Of a stretch of DNA of 64,000 nt, positions 18,221 to 27,160 are shown in pieces. The stretch comes from Prauserella muralis (GTDB lineage: Bacteria > Actinomycetota > Actinomycetes > Mycobacteriales > Pseudonocardiaceae): NCBI RefSeq assembly GCF_003202285.1, contig NZ_MASW01000006.1, positions 434,001-498,000 on the forward strand, in the 5' to 3' direction. The notes below the pieces were generated by a model. The model did not search any database and was not told the origin of the DNA. It worked only from the letters and a program-made list of their open reading frames with translations. Each line of letters opens with the position of its first letter. The stretch's first letter is position 1. A program made the position numbers and the translations under genes.

Positions 18221-18831
18221 AGCCCCTCACGCTCGCCGTGGTCTCGGCAGGGCTCACCGAGCCCTCCTCCACCCGGATGCTGGCCGACCGGCTCGCCGGT
18301 GCGGTCACCGGCGCGCTCGCCGACGACCGGCAGGTCGAGGTCACCGTGGTGGAACTGCGGGAACTCGCCGTGGACATCGCCAACAACCTCGTCACCGGCT
18401 TCCCGGGCCCCAGGCTCGGCGCCGCACTGGAGGCCGTGACCTCGGCGGACGGCCTCATCGCCGTCACGCCGATCTTCACCGCGTCCTACAGCGGGTTGTT
18501 CAAGTCCTTCTTCGACGTTCTCGACAACAAGGCGCTGGCAGGCAAGCCGGTCGCCATCGCCGCCACCGGCGGAACGGCCCGGCACTCCCTGGCCCTCGAA
18601 CACGCGCTGCGGCCGATGTTCGCCTACCTGCGCGCCGTGGTGGTTCCCACGGCCGTGTTCGCCGCGCCCGAGGACTGGGCCTCCCAGGACGCCGACAGCC
18701 TCGCGGCACGCATCGACCGCGCGGCAGGCGAGCTGGCCCAGCTCCTCACCGGCCACACCGCGGCCGCGGAGGAGTCCGATGTGGTCGTTCCGTTCGAGGA
18801 ACAGCTGGCGGCGGTGCGGCGGGGAGGGTGA
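18217..18831 (+). CDS. NAD(P)H:FMN reductase (CE1759 type), partner of the luciferase-like monooxygenase
   Basis: A 204-residue flavodoxin-like NADPH-dependent FMN reductase. Visible: LAVVSAGLTEPSSTRMLADRL (phosphate loop), TPIFTASYSGLFKSFFDVL (flavin-binding segment containing the conserved Tyr-Ser), and AATGGTARHSLALEHALRP. It starts within the stop of the upstream monooxygenase and supplies it with FMNH2. The C-terminus is an acidic tail. Cytosolic. No other gene follows in the operon; the next gene is convergent 6 bp away. Confidence 0.9.
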   Translation: MKPLTLAVVSAGLTEPSSTRMLADRLAGAVTGALADDRQVEVTVVELRELAVDIANNLVTGFPGPRLGAALEAVTSADGLIAVTPIFTASYSGLFKSFFDVLDNKALAGKPVAIAATGGTARHSLALEHALRPMFAYLRAVVVPTAVFAAPEDWASQDADSLAARIDRAAGELAQLLTGHTAAAEESDVVVPFEEQLAAVRRGG

Positions 18832-18837
18832 GCGCCG

Positions 18838-19281
18838 TCAGGACGCCACGAGCGTGTTCTGCCTGGCCGCGATCCACCACCTGCCCTGCTGCCTGACCAG
18901 CACGTACAGCGCGATCATCGTGTGGTCCAGATCGATCAGCTCTCCGTCGGCCGTCGTCGCGCGGGCCTCCTTGTACGCCAGCGCGACGTCCGGCCGCAGG
19001 AAAACGATGTCGGCGACGTCGTAGCGCGCGTACTGGTCGCGCAGGAACCCCGCGAGACCCTGCCGGTTCGCCTCGTCGATCTCGGAGCGGCCCGAAAGGC
19101 GCACCCCGGCCGCGTTGACCACGTTCGCATCACGCGCGAAGTGTGCGGACAGCAGGTCGGGATCGTTGGTGTTGAACGCGGTCTCGGTGTCCGCCACGAT
19201 CTGCCTGATGGCGGCGATGTCGGTCTCGGTGCCCGCGGTGGCGTCCGCGGCGGTCGGCGGCTGCGGCGATACGGATGTCAT
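18838..19281 (-). CDS. SgcJ/EcaC-family SnoaL-like (NTF2-fold) protein
   Basis: A 147-residue NTF2-like protein, length typical for the family. The N-terminal helix DIAAIRQIVADTETAFNTND, the HFARDANVVNAAGVRLSGRSEI turn and the terminal strand GRWWIAARQNTLV are the expected landmarks of the SgcJ/EcaC group, whose biochemical role is often unclear (cyclase-like, isomerase-like or ligand-binding). The gene lies behind a MarR gene on the same strand but has its own dyad-containing promoter (19296-19315). Function cannot be assigned beyond the fold. Confidence 0.8.
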   Translation of the reverse strand: MTSVSPQPPTAADATAGTETDIAAIRQIVADTETAFNTNDPDLLSAHFARDANVVNAAGVRLSGRSEIDEANRQGLAGFLRDQYARYDVADIVFLRPDVALAYKEARATTADGELIDLDHTMIALYVLVRQQGRWWIAARQNTLVAS

Positions 19282-19295
19282 GCGGCCAGCCTCAC

Positions 19296-19315
19296 ACCTC
19301 CAGCAAAGTGGAGGT
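19296..19315. promoter_or_regulatory. MerR/SoxR-like dyad ACCTCCA-N6-TGGAGGT before the SgcJ-like gene
   Basis: On the minus strand a TTGACC -35 (19318-19313) overlaps a perfect 7-bp inverted repeat with a 6-bp spacer that would fall between the -35 and -10 elements, the geometry of MerR-family promoters. A related dyad with the same TTGACCTCCA start lies at 34059-34078. Confidence 0.55.
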
Positions 19316-19848
19316 CAAGCCTCGCCGCGTTCCGCCCGTTCCGCCGCGCCAACCGGGCAGGTGTGGTCGTTCTCGACGCACACGTCCACATCGCACAGTC
19401 GGCACAGCAGACGTGCGTTGCCCACCGTGCCGTAGAGCCGCGTCAGCAACGTGCCGAGTGCGCCGTCGAGTGCGGCGCGCTCCCGCTCGTCCAGCTCCCG
19501 CACCAGCTCCGTCAGCCTGCCGCCGCGCGAGTCCAGGATCTGCCCCGCCGCGGCCCGTCCCGCGCCGGTGAGGTGGACGGCGACCCAGCGCCCCACCGTC
19601 TGCCTGCGTTCGACGAGACCCCGCCCCTCCAGCGAGTCGACCATCCGCGCCGCGGCGGGCTGACTCAGCCCCACGCGCCTGCCCAGCTCGGTGACGCTGA
19701 GTCCGGGCGCACCCGACAGCACCACCAGCGCCGAGGCGCCGCTCTCGCTCGTTCCGGCCGCGGCGGTGGCCCCGGCCAGCATCAGCTCGCTGACCGCGAG
19801 CGCCGCCGCCCCGAGCAGGTTCGCGGTACGTCGCTCGTCTGGATGCAT
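19315..19848 (-). CDS. MarR-family regulator with a C-terminal four-cysteine tail
   Basis: A 177-residue winged-helix MarR protein: LSVTELGRRVGLSQPAAARMVDSLEGRGLVERR is too long to quote in full but the HTH spans about residues 50-83. The C-terminus carries four cysteines, Cys149, 152, 157 and 164 (C-x2-C-x4-C-x6-C, within CRLCDVDVC...CPVG), which could bind zinc or an iron-sulfur cluster or act as a thiol switch. The start ATG is 6 nt after TATGCA on the minus strand, so the transcript is probably leaderless, and an ATGCAT-N5-ATGCAT dyad (19843-19859) covers promoter and start codon, suggesting autorepression. Likely partners: the SgcJ-like gene or the flavin monooxygenase operon. Confidence 0.82.
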   Translation of the reverse strand: MHPDERRTANLLGAAALAVSELMLAGATAAAGTSESGASALVVLSGAPGLSVTELGRRVGLSQPAAARMVDSLEGRGLVERRQTVGRWVAVHLTGAGRAAAGQILDSRGGRLTELVRELDERERAALDGALGTLLTRLYGTVGNARLLCRLCDVDVCVENDHTCPVGAAERAERGEA

Positions 19849-19859
19849 GAGTTATGCAT
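19843..19859. promoter_or_regulatory. ATGCAT-GAGTT-ATGCAT dyad overlapping the marR start codon
   Basis: Two ATGCAT half-sites separated by 5 bp, covering the probable -10 element (TATGCA on the minus strand) and the ATG of the MarR gene. A plausible autoregulatory operator. Confidence 0.5.
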
Positions 19860-19885
19860 ACCGGGCGTCGGGGAGAGACGCAACC

Positions 19886-20944
19886 TCAGCCGAGGTGGTC
19901 GGCCAGGAACCGGTCCACGTGCAGCCAGGTGGTGTCGCGGGCCCTGCGCCCGGTGAGCACGCCGAGGTGTCCCCCTGGCGCCACCTCGAAGCGCACCTCC
20001 TTGGCGTTCGGCAAGAGCCCCACCAGCCGCTCGACCGCCCTGCGCGGAGCGATCGTGTCCTGCTCGCCCGCGATCACCAGGGTCGGCGCCGTGACGCCGG
20101 ACAGCGAGATGACCCGGCCTCCCAGATCGACGCTGCCCTCGGCGAGGTCGTTCGCGCGGAAGAACCGGTGGTACAGCTGGCCGAACGTGCGCCCCGGGTA
20201 GGCGATCATGTTGTCCATGAAGTGGTCCACCGCCTCGATCTGGGCGAGGAACTCCCGATCGTCGAGGTTGCGCAGGATCGCCAGCGGCTTGGTGATCTCC
20301 TTGTTGAGCCCGGTGGCCCGGAACACGCGGCTGACCAGATAGGACGGTGCGCCGCCGAGCAGCCGGTAGAACGGCGTCAGCAGGTGCCCGCCGGTGGCCT
20401 CGATGAGCGGCCGGAACGGCGCCACCAGCGGGATGGCGGTGAAGTCGAACGGCGAGGCGATCGTGGTGATGGACTCGATCGGCAAGTCGGAGCGGTCGGC
20501 GGCGGTCAGCAGGGAGAAGATGCCGCCGAGGCACCACGCGACGAGGTGCACCGGGCGGCCGCCGGCGTCGCTGCTCACCTTGCGGATCGCCCTCGGCAGC
20601 ACCTCGTCGATCCAGTGCTCGACGCCGAGCCCGCGGTCGGCGAACGCGACGTTGCCGTAGTCCACCAGGTAGGTGCGCCTGCCCCCGGCCACCAGGTGCT
20701 CGGCGAGACTGCACCCGCGGCGCAGGTCGAAGCACAGCGCCGGAGCCGCCAGTGGCGGCACCAGCAGCACCGGCTGGCCCGCGGGCGTCGCTCCGCCCGC
20801 GCCGGTCATCCGGTACACCGATCGGTTGGGCCCCTGGTCGATGAGCACCCTGGGCACCGGACGCAGGTCGGCCACGCCGCCGTGCAGCACCTTCGCCGCC
20901 ACGTTGGACGCCGCTGACACCAGCCGCGCCGGGGGTGTCGTCAT
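19886..20944 (-). CDS. PHA-synthase-like alpha/beta hydrolase (PhaC family)
   Basis: A 352-residue alpha/beta hydrolase with the cysteine nucleophile box of polyhydroxyalkanoate synthases rather than a serine: AWCLGG around Cys138. The remaining triad is Asp in GEQDTIAP (about 292) and His in PGGHLGVL (about 325). The YLVDYG segment and GVEHWIDEVLPRAI are also PhaC-like. It is shorter than class I PHA synthase (about 600) and close to class III PhaC (about 355), but no PhaE or phasin gene is nearby, so polymer synthesis is uncertain; an acyl-CoA-acting hydrolase or acyltransferase is equally possible. ATG 20944 has a GGGAGGCGGG ribosome site. It lies 35 bp after the GNAT stop, probably in the same operon as map. 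Confidence 0.75.
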   Translation of the reverse strand: MTTPPARLVSAASNVAAKVLHGGVADLRPVPRVLIDQGPNRSVYRMTGAGGATPAGQPVLLVPPLAAPALCFDLRRGCSLAEHLVAGGRRTYLVDYGNVAFADRGLGVEHWIDEVLPRAIRKVSSDAGGRPVHLVAWCLGGIFSLLTAADRSDLPIESITTIASPFDFTAIPLVAPFRPLIEATGGHLLTPFYRLLGGAPSYLVSRVFRATGLNKEITKPLAILRNLDDREFLAQIEAVDHFMDNMIAYPGRTFGQLYHRFFRANDLAEGSVDLGGRVISLSGVTAPTLVIAGEQDTIAPRRAVERLVGLLPNAKEVRFEVAPGGHLGVLTGRRARDTTWLHVDRFLADHLG

Positions 20945-20979
20945 CCCGCCTCCCTCGTCCTACGGGGTGACACGTTAAC

Positions 20980-21501
20980 TCATGCCGTCACATCGAGGCG
21001 GCACGCGAAGACCTGCCCGGCCCAGTCCCCGACCTGGAACGTCTCGGTGGGTGTGAAGCCCTGGCCGGTGTAGTAGCGCACGAGCGCACCGTCGCCGCCC
21101 GCCCAGCAGTCCACCCGGAGCAGCCCCAGCCCGCGCCGCCGGGCTTCGTCCCGGGCGTGTCCGAGCAGGAAGGCGCCGACACCCGCGCCGGTGTGCTGCC
21201 GCGCGGTGATCAGCAGGTCGATGTACAACTCGGGCTCGTCGACGGGCGGGATGTGCGCGGGTGGGTGCTCGGTGAGCACCATGGCGCCCGCCGCCTCCCC
21301 GCCGCGTTCGGCGATCAGCAGCCCACCGCCCGCCGCCATGCCTCGTACCCGCTCGACCCGCCGGGCGTCGGCCGACCAGGGCTGCGACCCCCACTGGCCC
21401 TCGCGGCCCCGCTCGGTGAGCCACGCGACGGCGCCGTCGAACATCGCCAGCAGCAGCGCCGTGTCGTGTTCGCCGCCAGGGCGGATCACCAGTCCCGTCA
21501 C
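20980..21501 (-). CDS. GNAT-family N-acetyltransferase
   Basis: A 173-residue acetyltransferase. The acetyl-CoA pyrophosphate loop reads ITARQHTGAGVGAFLLGHA (the R/Q-x2-G-x-G/A motif A), preceded by beta4 ELYIDLL, and motif B ends with YYTGQGFTPTETF. Substrate unknown. Its GTG start overlaps the TGA of map by 3 bases, so the two are translationally coupled; pairing with methionine aminopeptidase hints at, but does not prove, N-terminal protein processing. Confidence 0.8.
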   Translation of the reverse strand: MTGLVIRPGGEHDTALLLAMFDGAVAWLTERGREGQWGSQPWSADARRVERVRGMAAGGGLLIAERGGEAAGAMVLTEHPPAHIPPVDEPELYIDLLITARQHTGAGVGAFLLGHARDEARRRGLGLLRVDCWAGGDGALVRYYTGQGFTPTETFQVGDWAGQVFACRLDVTA

Positions 21502-22277
21502 GGCGCGGTGAGGATGCGGGGACCGTCGGCGGTGATCGCCACCGTGTGCTCGACGTGCGCGGCCCTGCTGCCGTCGGCGGTGAACAACGTCCAGCCGTCC
21601 TCGCCCAGCCGGTAGGCGTCCACCCCGCCCGCGACGAACATCGGCTCGATGGCGAGGACCATGCCGGGCCGCAGCCCCAGGCCGGTGCCCGCGGTCGCCT
21701 CGTTGGGCACGTGCGGCGCCTCGTGCATCGCGCGCCCGACACCGTGCCCGCCGTGGTCGGCGAGCAGGCCGTAGCCCGCCGAGCGCCCAACCGTGCCGAT
21801 GGCGTGACCGATGTCACCGAGCCGGTTGCCCGGCCTGGCGGCGGCGATGCCGGCGTCGAGCGCACGCTCCGTCGTGGCGATCAGGTCGAGGTCGGCCTGC
21901 CGCGGGGTGCCGACGACGAAGCTGACGGCCGCGTCGCCGTGCCAGCCGTCGACCTCGGCGCCGAAGTCGATGCTGAGCAGGTCGCCGTCGGCCAGCCGGT
22001 GGGCGGTGGGGATGCCGTGCACCACGGCGTCGTTGACACTGGTGCACAGCACGGCCGGGTACGGGCTTGGCGCGAACCCCGGGTGGTAGTGCAGGAACGA
22101 CGAGCGAGCGCCCGCGTCGGCCAGCACGTCCGCCGCCACCTCGTCCAGTTCCCGCAACGACGTACCGACGCCTGCCGCGGACCTGACGGCCTGCAACGCC
22201 GTCGCGACCACCTTGCCGGCCAGCCGCATGGCGTCCAGTTCACCGGGCGTCTTGAGTTCGATCACCGCACAGCCCAT
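21498..22277 (-). CDS. map: Type I methionine aminopeptidase
   Basis: About 255-259 residues, the minimal type I MAP length. Metal ligands are in place: Asp in SIDFGAEVDG, Asp in WHGDAAVSF, His in GHGVGRAMHEAP (also the substrate His), Glu in AIEPMFVAG and Glu in HVEHTVAIT. It removes initiator Met from nascent proteins, or may be one of several paralogues, as most actinobacteria have two or three map genes. Both ATG 22277 and GTG 22265 (VIELKTPGEL) are possible starts; the latter matches the usual N-terminus. Immediately upstream is a 28-bp AT-rich palindrome. Co-transcribed with the GNAT and probably the PhaC-like gene. Confidence 0.92.
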   Translation of the reverse strand: MGCAVIELKTPGELDAMRLAGKVVATALQAVRSAAGVGTSLRELDEVAADVLADAGARSSFLHYHPGFAPSPYPAVLCTSVNDAVVHGIPTAHRLADGDLLSIDFGAEVDGWHGDAAVSFVVGTPRQADLDLIATTERALDAGIAAARPGNRLGDIGHAIGTVGRSAGYGLLADHGGHGVGRAMHEAPHVPNEATAGTGLGLRPGMVLAIEPMFVAGGVDAYRLGEDGWTLFTADGSRAAHVEHTVAITADGPRILTAP

Positions 22278-22285
22278 TCCACGTC

Positions 22286-22313
22286 GTGATAGTTATACCG
22301 GTATACCTATCAC
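22286..22313. promoter_or_regulatory. 28-bp AT-rich palindrome upstream of map
   Basis: GTGATAG-T-TATACCGGTATA-C-CTATCAC pairs 13 of 14 positions. It ends 8 bp before the map ATG and begins just 9 bp after the acyl-CoA dehydrogenase stop. AT-rich symmetry of this length is exceptional in such a GC-rich genome; an operator is the best reading, a terminator hairpin the alternative. Confidence 0.6.
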
Positions 22314-22321
22314 AGCCCGGT

Positions 22322-23485
22322 TCAGCTGGGAAGGCCGAGCTCGCGGGCGATGAGCATGCGCTGCACCTCACTCGTGCCCTCACCGATCTCCAGGATCTTC
22401 GCGTCCCGGTAGAAGCGGCCAACCGGGAACTCGTTCATGAACCCGTAGCCGCCGAAGACCTGTGTCGCGTCCCTGGCGTTGTCCATCGCCGCGTTGGACG
22501 ACACCAGCTTGGCGATGGCCGCCTCCTTCTTGAACGGCTCGCCGCGCAGCATCTTCGCCGCCGCCTGATAGTAGGCAAGCCGCGCGGTGTGCGCGCGCGT
22601 CTCCATGTCGGCGATCTTGAACTGGATGGCCTGGTAGGCACCGATCTTGCTGCCGAACGCCTCGCGCTCGTTCACGTACCGCAGGCACTCGTCCACGCAG
22701 CCCTGCGCCAGTCCGACGCTCAGCGCCGCGATCGCGATCCTGCCCTCGTCCAGAATGGACAGGAACTGGGCGTAACCGCGCCCGCGCTCGCCGAGGAGGT
22801 TGCCGGCGGGCACCCGGCAGTCGTCGAAGGACAGCTCGTGGGTGTCCGAGGCGTTCCAGCCGACCTTCGAGTACTTCGGCGCCACGGTGAAGCCCGGTGT
22901 GCCCGACGGCACGATGATCGCCGAGATCTCCTTGCGGCCGTCCGGCTTCTGTCCCGTCACCGCAGTCACGGTCACGAGCCGGGTGATGTCGGTGCCGGAG
23001 TTGGTGATGAAGGACTTGCTGCCGTTGATGACCCAGTCACCCCCGCCGTCGTCGAGGCGGGCCGTGGTCCGTGTGGCGCCCGCGTCGGAGCCGCCGCCGG
23101 GCTCGGTGAGACCGAACGCGCCGAGCGCCTCGCCCGCGCACAGGGCGGGAAGCCACCGGCGCTTCTGCTCGTCGGAGCCGAACCGGTAGATCGGCATCGC
23201 GCCGAGCGACACACCCGCCTCCAGCGTGATGGCCACCGACGAGTCGACCCTGGCCAGTTCCTCCAGCGCCAGGCACAGCGCGAAGTAGTCGCCGCCCATG
23301 CCGCCGAACTCCTCGGGAAACGGCAGGCCGAACAGCCCCATCCGGCCCATCCCGGCCACCAGGTCGTACGGGAACTCCTCACGCTCGTAGAAGCCGCCGA
23401 TCACCGGCGCCACCTCGTTCTGCGCGAAGTCCTGGACGGTCTTGCGCAGAGCCTCGTACTCGTCGCCGAGCCGGAAGTCGATCAT
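22322..23485 (-). CDS. Acyl-CoA dehydrogenase, probable isovaleryl/short-branched-chain type
   Basis: A 387-residue acyl-CoA dehydrogenase of usual length. Signatures: [57 protein letters not shown] and [15 protein letters not shown]. The base expected of short-chain dehydrogenases is Glu in IGEGTSE. It is the last gene of an operon carboxyltransferase-biotin carboxylase-dehydrogenase, the order of accD1-accA1-fadE19 in M. tuberculosis (from memory), which points to leucine catabolism: isovaleryl-CoA to 3-methylcrotonyl-CoA, then carboxylation. The ATG overlaps the stop of the carboxylase gene (ATGA) and has a perfect AGGAGG site. Confidence 0.88.
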   Translation of the reverse strand: MIDFRLGDEYEALRKTVQDFAQNEVAPVIGGFYEREEFPYDLVAGMGRMGLFGLPFPEEFGGMGGDYFALCLALEELARVDSSVAITLEAGVSLGAMPIYRFGSDEQKRRWLPALCAGEALGAFGLTEPGGGSDAGATRTTARLDDGGGDWVINGSKSFITNSGTDITRLVTVTAVTGQKPDGRKEISAIIVPSGTPGFTVAPKYSKVGWNASDTHELSFDDCRVPAGNLLGERGRGYAQFLSILDEGRIAIAALSVGLAQGCVDECLRYVNEREAFGSKIGAYQAIQFKIADMETRAHTARLAYYQAAAKMLRGEPFKKEAAIAKLVSSNAAMDNARDATQVFGGYGFMNEFPVGRFYRDAKILEIGEGTSEVQRMLIARELGLPS

Positions 23486-25455
23486 GAGTTTTCCTCCTGA
23501 GGGGTGACCAGGGCGAGGGGCTCGTCGAGCGCGACCTGTTGGCCCGCGCGGACGTGCAGTTCGGTGACCACGCCGTCGACCGGCGCGGTGATCGTGTGTT
23601 CCATCTTCATGGCCTCCACCACGAGCAGCGGGGCGCCTGCCGCGACGGTGTCGCCGCGCTCGGCCTTGACCACGAGCACGGTGCCCGGCATGGGACTGGT
23701 GACCGGGCCCGCCTCGGTGGATTCGGCGTGGCTCGCGAGCAGGTTCGGCACCTCGCCGATCGCCACGCCGTATCCCTCGCGGGCCAGCCACAGCGTGCCG
23801 TCGGGCGAGGCCGCGCGCCGGTAGGCGCGGTACTCGCCGCCGCACCGCACCGCGAGCTCGCCGTCCCGCCGCTCGGCGGCCGCCGTCACCGGCTCGCCAC
23901 CGTCCACACTCACCAGCGCCGCCGAGGGCGTGCCCTCGATGCGCACCAGCGCCTCGGTGTGCTCGGCGCGCAACCGGAACACCACGCCTGCGCTCGCGCC
24001 GAGCCGCCAGCCGCTGGGCACGTCCCAGGGGTCAACGACCGGCCCCGCCGGGTACAGGCCGAGCAGGCGGTCGAGCGCGGCGGCGACGAAGAACTCCTCG
24101 GGCACCTCGCGCGAGGTCAGCTCGTCGAGCCTGCGTTCGACCAGCCCGGTGTCGAGGGTGCCCTGCCGGACGTCGGGGTCCTGCACGAGTGCTCTCAGGA
24201 ACGGCACGTTGGTCGTCACGCCGAGCACGGCCGTCTCGGCGAGTGCCCGGTCGAGCCGGTGGAGCGCGGCCGCGCGGTCGGGCCCCCACGCCACGACCTT
24301 GGCGAGCATCGGGTCGTAGCTGGAGCCGACGCTCGTGCCCTCACGCAGTCCCGAGTCGACGCGGACGTGCGCGCCACGCGGTTCGGCGAGTGCGAGGACG
24401 GTGCCGCCCGTGGGGACGAACCCCCTGGCCGGGTCCTCGGCGTAGACGCGCGCCTCGGCGGCGTGGCCGTCCAGGCGCACGTCCTGCTGGCGCACGGTCA
24501 GCTCCTCCCCCGCGGCGACGCGCAACTGCCACTCCACGAGGTCGAGTCCGGTGACCAGCTCGGTCACCGGGTGCTCCACCTGCAGGCGCGTGTTCATCTC
24601 CATGAAGAAGAACTCACCGGGGTCCTTGGCCGAGACGATGAACTCGACGGTGCCCGCGCCGACATAGCCGACGGAGCGGGCCGCCTCGACGGCCGAGGCA
24701 CCCATGCGTGCCCGCGTGCCGGCATCCAGCAGGGCCGACGGCGCTTCCTCGACGATCTTCTGGTGCCGCCGCTGCAGGCTGCACTCGCGCTCGCCGAGGT
24801 GGATGACGTTGCCGTGGCCATCGGCGAGCACCTGGATCTCGATGTGCCGGGGCGTGGTGACGAACCGCTCGATGAGCAGCCGGTCGTCGCCGAAGGCACT
24901 GCGCGCCTCCCGCTGTGCCGATTCCACGGCGTCGGCCAGCTCGGCCGGGTCGTGCACCAGCCGCATGCCCTTGCCGCCGCCACCGGCGGAGGGCTTGAGC
25001 AGCACCGGGTAGCCGACGTCGTCCGCAGCGGCCGCGACGTCGTCGACATCGGACCTGCCGGGAACGACCGGAACCCCGGCGGCGGCGACAGTGGCCTTCG
25101 CGCGGATCTTGTCGCCCATCGCCTCGATGGCGCTCGCCGGTGGCCCCACGAACACGAGGCCCGCCTCCGCGCAGGCCTTGGCGAACCCGGCGTTCTCGGC
25201 GAGGAAGCCGTATCCGGGGTGCACCGCCTGCGCGCCGGACTCCACGGCCGCGCGCATGACGTCCGGAATGGACAGATAGCTCCGTGCCGCCTCGGCGGGG
25301 CCGAGCCGCACGGCCGTGTCGGCCTCCCTGACGTGCCGGGCATCGGCGTCGGCGTCGCTGTAGACCGCGACGGAGCGGATGCCGAGGCGGCGCAGCGTGC
25401 CGATGACGCGGACGGCGATCTCCCCGCGGTTGGCGACGAGAACAGTGTCGAACAT
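23482..25455 (-). CDS. Biotin-dependent acyl-CoA carboxylase alpha subunit (probable methylcrotonyl-CoA carboxylase)
   Basis: A 657-residue subunit combining biotin carboxylase, a linker and a C-terminal biotin carrier domain. Visible: [19 protein letters not shown] at the N-terminus, [10 protein letters not shown] (ATP grasp), [17 protein letters not shown], the [18 protein letters not shown] catalytic block, and EAMKMEHT with the biotinyl lysine at about Lys617. It carboxylates its own biotin with bicarbonate and ATP. The partner carboxyltransferase gene is 11 bp upstream. Domain size and partner indicate 3-methylcrotonyl-CoA carboxylase, although propionyl- or geranyl-CoA carboxylase cannot be excluded. 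Start ATG 25455 was chosen from the conserved [13 protein letters not shown] beginning. Confidence 0.9.
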   Translation of the reverse strand: MFDTVLVANRGEIAVRVIGTLRRLGIRSVAVYSDADADARHVREADTAVRLGPAEAARSYLSIPDVMRAAVESGAQAVHPGYGFLAENAGFAKACAEAGLVFVGPPASAIEAMGDKIRAKATVAAAGVPVVPGRSDVDDVAAAADDVGYPVLLKPSAGGGGKGMRLVHDPAELADAVESAQREARSAFGDDRLLIERFVTTPRHIEIQVLADGHGNVIHLGERECSLQRRHQKIVEEAPSALLDAGTRARMGASAVEAARSVGYVGAGTVEFIVSAKDPGEFFFMEMNTRLQVEHPVTELVTGLDLVEWQLRVAAGEELTVRQQDVRLDGHAAEARVYAEDPARGFVPTGGTVLALAEPRGAHVRVDSGLREGTSVGSSYDPMLAKVVAWGPDRAAALHRLDRALAETAVLGVTTNVPFLRALVQDPDVRQGTLDTGLVERRLDELTSREVPEEFFVAAALDRLLGLYPAGPVVDPWDVPSGWRLGASAGVVFRLRAEHTEALVRIEGTPSAALVSVDGGEPVTAAAERRDGELAVRCGGEYRAYRRAASPDGTLWLAREGYGVAIGEVPNLLASHAESTEAGPVTSPMPGTVLVVKAERGDTVAAGAPLLVVEAMKMEHTITAPVDGVVTELHVRAGQQVALDEPLALVTPQEENS

Positions 25456-25466
25456 GCTCTGAGTCC

Positions 25467-27080
25467 TCACATCCTGAAGACGCCGTAGCCGACCGGATCC
25501 AGCGGTGCGTTGGCCGACGCCGACAGCGCGAGGCCCAGCACCGTGCGCGTGTCCATCGGGTCGATCACGCCGTCGTCCCACAGCCGTGCGGTGGAGTAGT
25601 AGGGATTGCCCTGGTGCTCGTACTGTTCCCGGATCGGGTCCTTGAACGCCTCCTCGGCCTCGGCGGGCCAGTCCTCACCGCGTGCCTCGACGGCGTCGCG
25701 GCGCACGGTGGCCAGCACCGAGGCCGCCTGCTCGCCGCCCATCACGGAGATGCGGGCGTTGGGCCACATCCACAGGAACCGGGGCGAGTAGGCCCGCCCG
25801 CACATCGAGTAGTTGCCCGCGCCGAACGAGCCGCCGATGATGACGGTGAACTTCGGCACCCGCGCGCAGGCCACGGCGGTGACCATCTTGGCCCCGTGCT
25901 TGGCGATCCCGCCGGCCTCGTAGGCCTTCCCGACCATGAAGCCGGTGATGTTCTGCAGGAACACCAGCGGGATCGACCGCTTGTCACACAGCTCGATGAA
26001 GTGCGCACCCTTCATCGCCGACTCGGCGAACAGCACGCCGTTGTTGGCGACGATGCCCACCGGGTGGCCGTGGATGCGGGCGAAGCCGGTGACGAGCGTG
26101 CCGCCGTACTCCTTCTTGAACTCGCCGAACCGGCTGCCGTCGACGATCCGTGCGATCACCTCACGCACGTCGTAGGGCGTGCGCGAGTCGGCGGGCACCA
26201 CCCCGTACAGCTCGCGGGGGTCGGCGGCGGGTTCCTCGGCGGGCAGCACGTCCCACGGCCGTGGCGCACGCGGCCCCAGCGTCGAGACGATCGAGCGGAC
26301 GATGCGCAGCGCGTCGGCGTCGTCGGCGGCCAGGTGGTCCGTGACGCCGGACGAACGCGCGTGCACGTCGCCGCCGCCGAGCTCCTCGGCGGTGACCACC
26401 TCGCCGGTCGCGGCCTTCACCAGCGGCGGCCCGCCCAGGAAGATCGTGCCCTGGTTGCGCACGATCACGGCCTCGTCGCTCATCGCAGGAACGTACGCGC
26501 CGCCCGCCGTGCAGGACCCGAGCACGGCGGCGATCTGCGGGATGCCGCGCGCGGACATCGTGGCCTGGTTGTAGAAGATGCGGCCGAAGTGCTCGCGGTC
26601 GGGGAACACCTCGTCCTGCCGGGGCAGGAACGCGCCGCCCGAGTCGACGAGGTAGATGCAGGGCAGGTGGTTGTGCAGGGCGACTTCCTGCGCGCGCAGG
26701 TGCTTCTTGACGGTCATCGGGTAGTAGGTCCCGCCCTTGACCGTCGCGTCGTTGGCGACGATCACGCACTCGCGCCCGGACACCCGCCCGATGCCGGTGA
26801 TGATCCCGGCCGACGGCGCCTCGTCGTCGTAGAGCCCGGTCGCCGCGAGCGGCGAGAGCTCGAGAAACGGCGAGCCGGGGTCGAGCAGCGCGTCCACCCG
26901 GTCGCGCGGCAGCAGCTTGCCGCGTTCCACATGGCGGGCTCGGGCCTTCTCGGGTCCGCCGAGCCGCGCGGTGGCGAGCCGTTTGCGGAGATCCTCCACC
27001 AGCTCGGCGTGCGCGCTCGCGTTGCGGGCATACGCCTCTTCGCGCGGATCGGCCGACGTGGTCAGCGCTGGAGTGTCCAT
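25467..27080 (-). CDS. Acyl-CoA carboxylase carboxyltransferase (probable methylcrotonyl-CoA carboxylase beta subunit)
   Basis: A 537-residue carboxyltransferase with two crotonase-like halves. The C-terminal stretch [17 protein letters not shown] and [31 protein letters not shown] are characteristic of methylcrotonyl-CoA carboxylase beta subunits, as is [12 protein letters not shown]. It transfers CO2 from biotin of the alpha subunit to 3-methylcrotonyl-CoA in leucine degradation. First gene of the operon; ATG 27080 lies behind GAGGG. Two GTTAGC-type palindromes at 27092-27107 and 27120-27135 cover its promoter and match the box in front of the TetR gene at 28.1 kb. Confidence 0.9.
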   Translation of the reverse strand: MDTPALTTSADPREEAYARNASAHAELVEDLRKRLATARLGGPEKARARHVERGKLLPRDRVDALLDPGSPFLELSPLAATGLYDDEAPSAGIITGIGRVSGRECVIVANDATVKGGTYYPMTVKKHLRAQEVALHNHLPCIYLVDSGGAFLPRQDEVFPDREHFGRIFYNQATMSARGIPQIAAVLGSCTAGGAYVPAMSDEAVIVRNQGTIFLGGPPLVKAATGEVVTAEELGGGDVHARSSGVTDHLAADDADALRIVRSIVSTLGPRAPRPWDVLPAEEPAADPRELYGVVPADSRTPYDVREVIARIVDGSRFGEFKKEYGGTLVTGFARIHGHPVGIVANNGVLFAESAMKGAHFIELCDKRSIPLVFLQNITGFMVGKAYEAGGIAKHGAKMVTAVACARVPKFTVIIGGSFGAGNYSMCGRAYSPRFLWMWPNARISVMGGEQAASVLATVRRDAVEARGEDWPAEAEEAFKDPIREQYEHQGNPYYSTARLWDDGVIDPMDTRTVLGLALSASANAPLDPVGYGVFRM

Positions 27081-27091
27081 CACGCCCTCAG

Positions 27092-27107
27092 GTTAGCAGC
27101 CGTTAAC
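27092..27107. promoter_or_regulatory. TetR box 1 of the leucine operon (GTTAGC-AGCC-GTTAAC)
   Basis: A 16-bp imperfect version of the GTTAGCG-N2-CGCTAAC palindrome, 11 bp upstream of the carboxyltransferase ATG and 28 bp (centre to centre) from the perfect copy at 27120-27135. Confidence 0.6.
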
Positions 27108-27119
27108 ACCACGCGAGAT

Positions 27120-27135
27120 GTTAGCGACCGCTAAC
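27120..27135. promoter_or_regulatory. TetR box 2 of the leucine operon (GTTAGCG-AC-CGCTAAC)
   Basis: A perfect 7-bp inverted repeat with 2-bp centre in the promoter region of the carboxyltransferase operon. The arms are identical to the box before the TetR gene (28062-28077), so one regulator probably binds all three sites. Confidence 0.75.
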
Positions 27136-27160
27136 CCGGGCTGTCCAGAGGCGCGGACAC

